From Planctomycetota bacterium (GTDB taxonomy: Bacteria > Planctomycetota > Phycisphaerae > UBA1845 > PWPN01): DNA of 6,147 nucleotides. Below are positions 1-5,618 of the stretch, one piece after another. The position numbers and the translations under genes are program-made. The notes below the pieces were generated by a model. That model saw only the letters and a list, made by a program, of their open reading frames with translations, was not told the DNA's origin and did no database searches. Numbering within the stretch: the first letter of the stretch is position 1; each line of letters opens with the position of its first letter. Location: positions 3,006,499-3,012,645 of the forward strand of contig CP070790.1 in assembly GCA_020346805.1 (NCBI GenBank), read 5' to 3'.

Positions 1-1
1 G

Positions 2-565
2 TTCGACGAACCTGCCAGCCGACATGTACAGGTGGCGGAGATGGTTATCGAGAAGGCCAAGCGCATGGTCGAGTACGGCCATGATGTGGTGATACTGCTG
101 GATTCGATTACCCGTCTGGCACGGGCATATAACACGGAAGTACCTCATTCCGGGAAGATCCTGACCGGTGGTGTGGATGCCAACGCCTTGCAGAAACCCA
201 AGCGTTTCTTCGGCGCCGCCCGCAACATTGAAGAGGGCGGATCACTGACCATCATCGGTACCGCCCTGGTGGATACCGGGAGCAAGATGGACGAGGTTAT
301 TTTCGAGGAATTTAAAGGCACTGGTAACTCAGAATTGCATCTGGATCGCCGTCTGGTGGATCGGCGGACCTGGCCGGCCATCGACATCAATGCCAGCGGT
401 TCGCGAAAGGAAGAGCTGTTACTGGCTCCGGAAGAACTGGAACTGGTCTACAAGCTTCGCCGGGTACTCAGCGACATGAACATTATCGAGTCCATCGAGA
501 TGCTCCGCAGCCGGTTGACCAAGTGCCGAACCAATGCCGAGTTCCTGATGACCATGAATCTGTAA
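2..565 (+). CDS. rho: Transcription termination factor Rho, C-terminal part (5' end outside window)
   Basis: Rho is the hexameric RNA-dependent ATPase that binds nascent RNA and ends transcription. The frame is open back to base 2 and already reads [14 protein letters not shown], an internal Rho block, so the GTG at 32 is not a start and the gene begins upstream. The visible 187 residues are roughly the C-terminal 45% of a Rho of about 420 residues. Counting from base 2, the Walker B strand (VVILLD) is near residues 29-34 and is followed by [10 protein letters not shown]. The Q-loop (SGKILTGG) is near 50-57, the R-loop (KGTGN) near 105-109, and the SGSRKEELL segment with the probable arginine finger near 133-141. 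Together these form the ATPase and secondary RNA-binding site. Nothing is broken in the visible part. The N-terminal RNA-binding domain and the P-loop lie outside the window. An intrinsic terminator follows the stop by about 27 bases, so rho is not co-transcribed with the sulfatase. Confidence 0.97.
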   Translation, partial: FDEPASRHVQVAEMVIEKAKRMVEYGHDVVILLDSITRLARAYNTEVPHSGKILTGGVDANALQKPKRFFGAARNIEEGGSLTIIGTALVDTGSKMDEVIFEEFKGTGNSELHLDRRLVDRRTWPAIDINASGSRKEELLLAPEELELVYKLRRVLSDMNIIESIEMLRSRLTKCRTNAEFLMTMNL

Positions 566-591
566 GCAATCCCCAACAATCAAAGATACTC

Positions 592-621
592 AAGGGCGGG
601 TCTTTAAACCCGCCTTTTTTT
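592..621 (+). terminator. Rho-independent terminator of rho
   Basis: A six-pair GC stem (GGCGGG at 595-600 with CCCGCC at 609-614), extendable inward by T601-A608, has a small loop and is followed directly by seven T (615-621). An A-tract before the stem can pair with the first T residues. It lies about 27 bases after the rho stop and is the strongest terminator in the window. Confidence 0.93.
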
Positions 622-625
622 ATGC

Positions 626-654
626 TTGCACTGTGCGAAGAAACCGCATAGATA
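626..654 (+). promoter_or_regulatory. Possible sigma-70-type promoter of the sulfatase gene
   Basis: TTGCAC (626-631) and TAGATA (649-654) are separated by 17 bases, in the only space between the rho terminator and the sulfatase start. Each hexamer matches only three of six consensus positions. An alternative -10 is TACTAT at 653-658, but its spacing is too long. The call rests mainly on position: the sulfatase needs a promoter here. Confidence 0.28.
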
Positions 655-693
655 CTATTTGCAAGTTATGATTATTGAGGTAAGGCAAGAAAA

Positions 694-2094
694 ATGAAAT
701 CAGAAGACATACACGCATCGAGACGGTTCCTGGCAACAACGATCGTAATCATGGCGGCAATAGCATCGTCGACCTGGGGTGCAGGAGCATACGGAGCCAA
801 AACCAATTTTGTGATTATCCTCTGTGACGACCTGGGCTACGGCGATCTGGGTTGTTACGGTCACCCGACGATCAAAACACCCAATCTTGACCGGCTGGCC
901 GGTGAGGGTATGCGGCTGACGGATTGTTATGCGGCGGCACCGGTATGCTCACCGGCTCGGGCGGGTATGCTGACCGGTCGCACACCTTACCGCTGCGGCA
1001 TATACGATTGGATACCCAACGGCTATCCCATGCACCTGCGGCAAAACGAAATAACGGTGGCGACGCTGTTGAAATCCGCCGGCTATGCGACATGTTTTGT
1101 GGGCAAGTGGCACTGCAACGGCAAATTCAACTCACCCCAACAGCCACAACCCGACGATCATGGCTTCGATTACTGGTTCGCCACCCAGAACAATGCCGAT
1201 CCCTCGCACCAAAATCCGGTAAATTTCGTTCGCAACGGTAACCCGGTCGGACCGCTAAAGGGATCTTCGAGTACCTTGATTGTGGATGAGGCCGTTTCCT
1301 GGCTGGCCAAGCGCGATACCGAAAAACCTTTCTGCCTGTTTGTATGGTTCCATACCCCACACGAACCTATCGCCACCGCCGTGGAATTTGTCGAGCGATA
1401 CAAAAAAGTGCAGCCGCTGGATCGGGCCATTCACTACGGCAACGTCACCCAGATGGACCATGAAGTGGGCCGCCTGATGAAAACTCTGGATAATTTAAAG
1501 CTGCGCGAGAACACATTCGTGTTCTTTACCAGCGATAACGGCCCAGAGACCTTGAACCGTTATCCATCAGCCAATCGATCCTATGGCTCACCGGGCCCGC
1601 TGCGCGGAATGAAGCTGCACATGTACGAAGGGGGCATTCGTGTGCCGGGGATTATCCGTTGGCCGGGCAAAACCAAAGCCGGGCAGGTCTGCCGGGAGCC
1701 GATCAACGGGACTGATGTCCTCCCGACGCTATGCGCCATCGCAGGCGCCCAAATACCCGCCGATCGACCCATAGATGGGGCCAGCATACTGCCCCTCTTT
1801 GAAGGCAAACCTATCAAACGCAACAAGCCGCTCTATTGGCAATACGACAAGGCGATCGGTGATATGAAGGTGGCCATGCGGGTGGGTTATTGGAAGATCC
1901 TGGCCAATGCGGCTATGAGTCAATATGAAATCTATGACCTGCACAACGATCCCGGCGAAACCGCGAATCTGGCGGCCCAGGATCTCCAGCGACTAAGCCG
2001 CCTGCGTTCCCTTTTGCATCAGGCCTACAACGAAGTCAACACGGACCGCCCGAGCTGGCCGGCGCTCAAAAGAACGGGGCCAAAGAAAAAATGA
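694..2094 (+). CDS. Exported sulfatase (formylglycine-dependent, arylsulfatase A-like)
   Basis: This is a sulfatase of the alkaline phosphatase superfamily that hydrolyses sulfate esters, probably on sulfated glycans; the substrate cannot be read from sequence. The 466 residues fit the usual family length. The N-terminus looks like a signal peptide: charged residues to RR at 10-11, a hydrophobic run to about 29, and small residues for cleavage near 30-35. Metal-site aspartates D45 and D46 follow (LCDDLGYGD). The sulfatase signature is CSPAR at 85-89 with LTGR at 93-96, so C85 would be converted to formylglycine by a maturation enzyme not encoded here. Other expected active-site residues are K138 and H140 (GKWH), H220 (FHTPHEP), D281-N282 (SDNG) and K307, just before YEGGIRVP. 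The C-terminal YEIYDLHNDPGET block at 411-423 is typical. The start is supported by AAGG at 682-685, eight bases before the ATG. The protein ends in a lysine-rich tail (KKK). No GC-rich terminator follows. It lies between two separately transcribed units. Confidence 0.95.
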   Translation: MKSEDIHASRRFLATTIVIMAAIASSTWGAGAYGAKTNFVIILCDDLGYGDLGCYGHPTIKTPNLDRLAGEGMRLTDCYAAAPVCSPARAGMLTGRTPYRCGIYDWIPNGYPMHLRQNEITVATLLKSAGYATCFVGKWHCNGKFNSPQQPQPDDHGFDYWFATQNNADPSHQNPVNFVRNGNPVGPLKGSSSTLIVDEAVSWLAKRDTEKPFCLFVWFHTPHEPIATAVEFVERYKKVQPLDRAIHYGNVTQMDHEVGRLMKTLDNLKLRENTFVFFTSDNGPETLNRYPSANRSYGSPGPLRGMKLHMYEGGIRVPGIIRWPGKTKAGQVCREPINGTDVLPTLCAIAGAQIPADRPIDGASILPLFEGKPIKRNKPLYWQYDKAIGDMKVAMRVGYWKILANAAMSQYEIYDLHNDPGETANLAAQDLQRLSRLRSLLHQAYNEVNTDRPSWPALKRTGPKKK

Positions 2095-2238
2095 TTTTTT
2101 ATATAAAACACCTCATAATTGATTGATCTGCAGATTTCCAGCATCATCTAAATTTCTCGGAAGCAGTTTAATAAAGCGAAAATTTAACATATTATCCCAT
2201 AAAGATAACATAAATTTCTTATTATCCTAAAGTGGGCT

Positions 2239-2267
2239 TTCGCAATAATAAGAGCTACAGATATGAT
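2239..2267 (+). promoter_or_regulatory. Probable promoter of the epimerase/isomerase operon
   Basis: TTCGCA at 2239-2244 (four of six to the -35 consensus) and TATGAT at 2262-2267 (five of six to the -10 consensus) are separated by 17 bases. The predicted transcription start, near 2274, falls in the left arm of the inverted repeat at 2271-2290. One copy of the GAGCTAC repeat sits in the spacer. The leader to the ATG would be about 60 bases. It is the best promoter match I found in the intergenic regions I read closely. Confidence 0.5.
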
Positions 2268-2270
2268 CCT

Positions 2271-2290
2271 TATTGTTATAAAGAACAATA
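2271..2290. promoter_or_regulatory. Operator-like inverted repeat over the predicted transcription start
   Basis: TATTGTT at 2271-2277 and AACAATA at 2284-2290 are perfect seven-base inverted arms separated by six bases. A spaced palindrome of this size suits a dimeric helix-turn-helix regulator. It begins four bases after the -10 element, where binding would normally repress. As an RNA hairpin it would be weak, with one GC pair. No regulator gene lies in the window and I do not assign a regulator family. Confidence 0.4.
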
Positions 2291-2332
2291 TAAAAGGGCA
2301 GACGAGCTACTTATGGATAAAAGGATTAAGCC

Positions 2333-3235
2333 ATGCGAATTGCAGTAACTGGAGCGACGGGATTTTTGGGCAGATATATCGTCAATTATTTGTCAGGCGA
2401 AGGGCATTCGTGTCGATGTTGGTATCGCCCCGAAAGTGATCGGGGTGGATTTGAGGAAAGTACCGGCGATCGTTTGGAATGGATCAAAGGTGAACTCGGC
2501 GACGGGGCGTCAGGTGAGGTATTGGTGCAGGGTACCGATGCGGTAGTGCATGCGGCCTTACATCATCCCGGCGGGGGATTTCGCGGCAGCGAAGGGGAGC
2601 TTTTGACTTTCGTGGAAAAAAATATTCTGGGCAGCCTGCAGTTGATCGTAGCAGCCCAAGGAGCCGGGGTGGAGCGGTTCGTATTCATTTCCACCTGTGC
2701 CGTACATGAGGTGATTAGGGATGATCGGCCTTTGGACGAGGCTCATCCTCTTTGGCCGATGAGCCATTACGGGGCCCACAAGGCGGCCATCGAAAAATTC
2801 GTACACAGCTTCGGACTACAAGAAGGATACCAGATCTGCGCCCTCCGCCCGACGGGGATATACGGCCTGGCCCGCCCGGTTGAAGAAAGCAAATGGTTTG
2901 AGTTGGTCAAACAAGTGGCCCGGGGTAAGCCCGTTAAAAACGCACATGGCGGCAAGGAGGTGCATGCGTCCGACGTGGCCAAGGCGGTTGGTATTCTATT
3001 ACAGGCCGACGGCACTGCCGGGCAGGCCTATAATTGTTACGATATGTATATCGCCGATCAGGAGGTGGCCCGGATAGCCAAACGTCTGACCGGCAGCAAA
3101 AGCACCATTGCCGATTTGAACCAAGGACCTAAAAATCAGATCGTCACCGATAAAATTAAGGCGCTGGGCATGAGCTTCGGAGGACTAAAGCTGCTGGAAC
3201 AAACTATAAAGCAAATGCTGGAACAGATAAAATAA
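2333..3235 (+). CDS. NAD(P)-dependent epimerase/dehydratase (extended SDR)
   Basis: This is a cytoplasmic Rossmann-fold enzyme of the extended short-chain dehydrogenase/reductase type, which oxidises, reduces or epimerises sugars, often nucleotide sugars. Its exact reaction cannot be told. The 300 residues are complete. The dinucleotide site TGATGFLG (residues 6-13) follows the first strand. After the second strand comes YRPES with R32 rather than an acidic residue, which hints at NADP(H). The catalytic set is S120-T121 with Y146 and K150 (YGAHK). RPTGIYG (172-178) and HASDVAKAV (211-219) are standard later blocks. The start is well supported: AAGGA at 2321-2325, seven bases before the ATG. 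The TIM-barrel gene starts 21 bases after the stop, so the two are probably co-transcribed from the promoter near 2239-2267. Less likely alternatives are a dihydroflavonol-reductase-like or 3-beta-hydroxysteroid-dehydrogenase-like member. Confidence 0.92.
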   Translation: MRIAVTGATGFLGRYIVNYLSGEGHSCRCWYRPESDRGGFEESTGDRLEWIKGELGDGASGEVLVQGTDAVVHAALHHPGGGFRGSEGELLTFVEKNILGSLQLIVAAQGAGVERFVFISTCAVHEVIRDDRPLDEAHPLWPMSHYGAHKAAIEKFVHSFGLQEGYQICALRPTGIYGLARPVEESKWFELVKQVARGKPVKNAHGGKEVHASDVAKAVGILLQADGTAGQAYNCYDMYIADQEVARIAKRLTGSKSTIADLNQGPKNQIVTDKIKALGMSFGGLKLLEQTIKQMLEQIK

Positions 3236-3256
3236 AAAACTTAACGAGACAATCTT

Positions 3257-4015
3257 ATGGCCAAATTAAAAATCGGTCTTCAACTTTACACCGTCCGGGA
3301 TTTGCTGGCCCAGGACTTTGTGGACACCTTGAAGAAGGTACGGGAAATCGGCTACACCTGCGTGGAGCTGGCCGATCACGGCGGTTATCCTGCCGCCGTA
3401 CTGAAAAAACTACTTGAAGACGTCGGCTTAAACCCTATCAGCAATCATTGCCCCATCGAACAAATGGAAAGCGATATCAATAAAGCCGTCGAGGAAACCC
3501 TGGCACTGGGAACTAAATATCTCGCCTGTCCGTACCTGCCCGGCGATTGGCGTAAAGACGAAGCGGGGTGGCGGCGATGTGCCGAGGTACTCAACCGGGC
3601 GGGAAAAGTATGCAAGAGCTGGGGTATCCGGTTGTGTTACCACAACCACAGTTTTGAGTTCATACGTATCGGGAAGCGCTATGCCTTCGATCTTCTATAC
3701 GAAGAAACCAACCCGGCATATGTACAGGCGGAATTGGACACCTATTGGGTCCAACATGGCGGAGAAGATCCGGTAGGGTATATCAACAAACTTTCCGGCC
3801 GATGCCCGCTGATTCATCTGAAAGACATGAGCAAAGAAGCGGATCGATCGTTTGCCGCCGTTGGTGAGGGCATCCTGGATTTCCCCGCCATTTTCGCCGC
3901 CGCCGAAGCCGCCGGCAGCGTGTGGGGCATTGTGGAACAAGACACCTGTCCGGCCGATCCGCTGGATAGCATCGCCACCAGCCTGGCCAATCTCAAAAAG
4001 ATGGGGTATGCATGA
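3257..4015 (+). CDS. Sugar phosphate isomerase/epimerase-like TIM barrel (xylose isomerase-like domain)
   Basis: This is a cytoplasmic TIM-barrel enzyme of the xylose isomerase-like/AP endonuclease 2 superfamily, whose sugar-acting members interconvert keto sugars at a divalent metal. The 252 residues are compact for the group but complete. It opens with the typical strand and loop KIGLQLYTVRD (5-15) and GYTCVEL (32-38, E37). By comparison with D-tagatose 3-epimerase the four metal ligands appear to be E134 (in HNHSFEF), D161 (LDTYW), H187 (HLKD) and E227 (VEQD); all are present, so it should be active. VGEG at 202-205 is another typical block. There is no signal peptide. The ribosome site is weak (GAG at 3246-3248), as expected for a downstream gene that may rely on translation of the one before it, 21 bases upstream. 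Its stop lies only five bases from that of the oppositely oriented transporter gene, with no terminator between. The substrate is unknown. Confidence 0.92.
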   Translation: MAKLKIGLQLYTVRDLLAQDFVDTLKKVREIGYTCVELADHGGYPAAVLKKLLEDVGLNPISNHCPIEQMESDINKAVEETLALGTKYLACPYLPGDWRKDEAGWRRCAEVLNRAGKVCKSWGIRLCYHNHSFEFIRIGKRYAFDLLYEETNPAYVQAELDTYWVQHGGEDPVGYINKLSGRCPLIHLKDMSKEADRSFAAVGEGILDFPAIFAAAEAAGSVWGIVEQDTCPADPLDSIATSLANLKKMGYA

Positions 4016-4020
4016 GATAT

Positions 4021-5265
4021 CTATAAAGCTTCTTCGGTCGAGGATTCTTTTTTCTCACGGAATAAAGCAAGAAACAAAGCCAAGGCAAAAGCAGCACCCA
4101 CCGCGGGATAGAACCATACGACCGGCCAATTGACTTTATCGCCTTCGGTATACACGTCCACCAATCGGCCGAACAATTCATTACCGATCAACATGCCCAA
4201 ACCCATAACAACCAGATTGAATAATGCTTGGGCGCTGGCCCGGATATCTTTGGAGGCCTGGTTGTCTGTATGAATATAAGCAGCGACAAAAAAGAAATCA
4301 TAACAAATGCCGTGCAAAGCAATACCGAGGATGACAAACCACGCGGGTTGACCCACTGCAAATATTGCATAACGAATTCCCCAAGCCGCCATACCTAGGG
4401 CAATGGTTCGTTTCATTCCCAAATATTTGAGAAAGAAAGGCAATATCGGCAAAAGCAACATCTCGGTAAACTGGCCAACGGTCATCAAAGGCGCGGCATT
4501 ATTCAAGTTCAGAGGTTCAACAGCCAGAAATACCGCGGTAAAGGCGAAGTATCCTGCCAGGATGATGGCAATAATGAAAGAGACGACAATAAAGACGGCA
4601 AAATTGCCGTCCTTGAGCATCCCCAAAGCGCGAAGCGGCGGGAGCCTATCGCCCGGTTTACCGGTCGGAGGAGTATGAGGCAGCGTGAAACAATACAAGC
4701 CTAATATGACACTGAGGATAACGGCAAACAGTATCGGTTGAATCGAGGCTTCATTTAAGTGAAGGACGCCAACCATCAGCCCCGCAACAATCCAACCAAT
4801 TGTCCCGAAAACACGAATACCCGGAAAGTGCTTGGCGGCATCGGGCACCTGGTGAAAGCTAAGTGAGTTCGACAATGAAATGGTGGGGATATACAACAGA
4901 GCCCAGGCCAAGACACAAATGAAAAAGGGCATAAATTCCGTGAAACGAGTCGATAAATAGAGTGAACCGGCGGCTAGAAGATGCAATAAGGCAAGCAGGT
5001 ACTGAGTCGGTACCCAGCGATCGGCGATTTGTCCGAAAACAATAGGCGAGATTATCGAGGCCACCGCGGTGGTCGCATATACGCGACCAATGTCGGCCCC
5101 CGTAAATTTGATGGCGGACATATACTTGGCCAACACAACCCACCAGGCACCCCAGACGGCATATTGCAATAACATCATTACCGACAATCTGGCCCGCATG
5201 CCCACACTGAGCCGAGCCGGTAACTCTACTGAATCCGCTCTTTTAAGGGGATCTGCGTCAACCAT
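4021..5265 (-). CDS. MFS transporter, nucleoside:H+ symporter (NHS) family
   Basis: This is an inner-membrane proton-driven importer related to E. coli NupG and XapB. With the ATG at 5263-5265 it has 414 residues, close to the 418 of NupG, and hydrophobic segments fitting twelve helices. Family blocks seen: LLQYAVWGAWW (32-42) in helix 1, GQIADRW (78-84) in the loop after helix 2, SNSLSF and RVFGTIGW (132-137, 151-158), a central polar loop at about 196-218, GIRYAIFAVG (296-305), HGICYDFFFVAAY (318-330) and IRASAQALFN (341-350). The frame is open upstream to a TTG at 5322 and an ATG at 5295, but neither has a ribosome site. The ATG at 5265 has GAG six bases ahead and is preferred; ATG 5199, starting MRARLSVMM, is a possible shorter form. 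The substrate may be a nucleoside, or a sugar given the neighbours. It converges on the TIM-barrel gene and has no visible terminator of its own. Confidence 0.92.
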   Translation of the reverse strand: MVDADPLKRADSVELPARLSVGMRARLSVMMLLQYAVWGAWWVVLAKYMSAIKFTGADIGRVYATTAVASIISPIVFGQIADRWVPTQYLLALLHLLAAGSLYLSTRFTEFMPFFICVLAWALLYIPTISLSNSLSFHQVPDAAKHFPGIRVFGTIGWIVAGLMVGVLHLNEASIQPILFAVILSVILGLYCFTLPHTPPTGKPGDRLPPLRALGMLKDGNFAVFIVVSFIIAIILAGYFAFTAVFLAVEPLNLNNAAPLMTVGQFTEMLLLPILPFFLKYLGMKRTIALGMAAWGIRYAIFAVGQPAWFVILGIALHGICYDFFFVAAYIHTDNQASKDIRASAQALFNLVVMGLGMLIGNELFGRLVDVYTEGDKVNWPVVWFYPAVGAAFALALFLALFREKKESSTEEAL

Positions 5266-5333
5266 CGTTATCTCAACAGTTATAGGATCAAACATGGATT
5301 CAGCAAAAGGGCTGGAAAACAATTAAGTCGGGA

Positions 5334-5362
5334 AGATTAAGGCAAATCATCTTTTTGTTCAA
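5334..5362 (-). promoter_or_regulatory. Possible promoter of the transporter gene
   Basis: Read on the minus strand, TTGAAC (5357-5362) and TAATCT (5334-5339) are 17 bases apart, matching four and three of six consensus positions. Transcription would start near 5327, leaving about 60 bases before the preferred ATG at 5265. The TTG at 5322 would then have almost no leader, another reason against that start. Confidence 0.3.
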
Positions 5363-5469
5363 TTTATGATACATTGTTCCTGCCCGGTCGAGACTCCCAT
5401 AATAATACCGATTTAGCGTCTTTAAATAAGGGGCCGGTGGCTTCAATATTTCCGTTACAATCCCGACAG

Positions 5470-5498
5470 TTGCCCGGACAAGTGGGTAATGCTAAATT
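5470..5498 (+). promoter_or_regulatory. Possible promoter of the small exported protein gene
   Basis: TTGCCC (5470-5475) and TAAATT (5493-5498) are 17 bases apart, each with four of six consensus matches. Transcription would start near 5505, giving a leader of about 70 bases before the ATG at 5576. This leader would carry the 29-codon open frame at 5529-5618. Confidence 0.3.
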
Positions 5499-5528
5499 AT
5501 TGATAGACGGCCGGGCCAGGGGTACGAC

Positions 5529-5618
5529 ATGGCCGAACTGTACATATGCCAGAAAGGTGGTCTGATACGGTGTTTATGCTGCCACATTTGCGATCGACAA
5601 GACGGATTTTTACGTTAG
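5529..5618 (+). CDS. Possible 29-residue cysteine-rich leader peptide (speculative)
   Basis: This is a short ATG frame preceded by a strong ribosome site (AGGGG at 5518-5522, six bases before the ATG), better than any site before the downstream gene. The product would be 29 residues with five cysteines (7, 15, 17, 18, 21), including IRCLCCHICDR. It overlaps the first 43 bases of the exported-protein gene in another frame, so its translation could bring ribosomes to that start. A short inverted pair, CGGCC at 5508-5512 and GGCCG at 5531-5535, flanks the ribosome site and ATG. It could be chance: at this length coding evidence is minimal. Confidence 0.22.
   Translation: MAELYICQKGGLIRCLCCHICDRQDGFLR
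5556..5560 (+). promoter_or_regulatory. Candidate ribosome binding site bearing on the start of the exported protein
   Basis: GGTGG lies nine bases before a GTG at 5570 and fifteen before the ATG at 5576, both in frame. The spacing favours GTG 5570; codon type favours ATG 5576. The ATG at 5546 has no purine-rich site at a suitable distance. The choice changes the protein by two to ten residues and not its signal sequence. Confidence 0.3.

Larger units (their letters stand above)
2095..2332. other. AT-rich intergenic region, probable regulatory region of the epimerase operon
   Basis: There is no credible open frame in these 238 bases, and GC is about 29% over 2101-2280, far below the flanking genes. 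Besides the promoter and inverted repeat listed separately, several short repeats are visible: TAAATTTCT at 2149-2157 and 2211-2219, ATTATCC at 2191-2197 and 2221-2227 (exactly 30 bases apart), and GAGCTAC at 2252-2258 and 2304-2310. Two small TTAT..ATAA palindromes lie at 2192-2202 and 2311-2320, and a perfect 10-base palindrome, ATCTGCAGAT, at 2126-2135. I see no GC-rich hairpin with a T-run, so where sulfatase transcripts end is unclear. Confidence 0.6.
5266..5575. other. Divergent intergenic region, mostly unexplained
   Basis: This is the space between the start of the transporter (-) and the exported protein (+). It holds one promoter-like element for each direction, listed separately. 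No confidently coding gene was found. A frame on the plus strand is open from 5341 to 5565 with only a TTG start. A frame on the minus strand is open from 5573 to 5364 with no ATG, GTG or TTG, and contains a cysteine cluster (CPGNCRDC). Neither has a ribosome site. Confidence 0.5.

Noticed and set aside
32..34. GTG at 32 as the start of the first gene
   Set aside because: The same frame is open to base 2 and the ten residues before it ([10 protein letters not shown]) are a conserved internal block of Rho.
872..1944. Several open frames antisense to the sulfatase gene
   Set aside because: They lie wholly within a gene with intact catalytic motifs, lack ribosome sites and show no recognisable protein features; they follow from its codon use.
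2086..2100. AAAAAAT-G-ATTTTTT palindrome at the sulfatase stop as a terminator
   Set aside because: The arms are entirely A and T with a one-base centre, so no stable RNA hairpin forms.
2095..2332. Small RNA gene or riboswitch in the AT-rich spacer
   Set aside because: There are no GC-containing paired elements or conserved riboswitch-like core that I can identify, and no terminator.
3428..4133. Other open frames over the TIM-barrel gene, including one running past its stop to 4133
   Set aside because: The sense frame carries all four metal ligands; the others read as arginine- and proline-rich or low-complexity shadows.
5365..5370. TATGAT as a second plus-strand -10 element
   Set aside because: No acceptable -35 element lies 16-18 bases upstream, and it is over 200 bases from the gene start.
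5571..5618. Similarity of the 29-codon frame to the N-terminal cysteine block of AmmeMemoRadiSam-type radical SAM proteins (RCLxCxHxC)
   Set aside because: The cysteine spacing is off by one and the frame stops right after it, with no radical SAM domain following in any frame.
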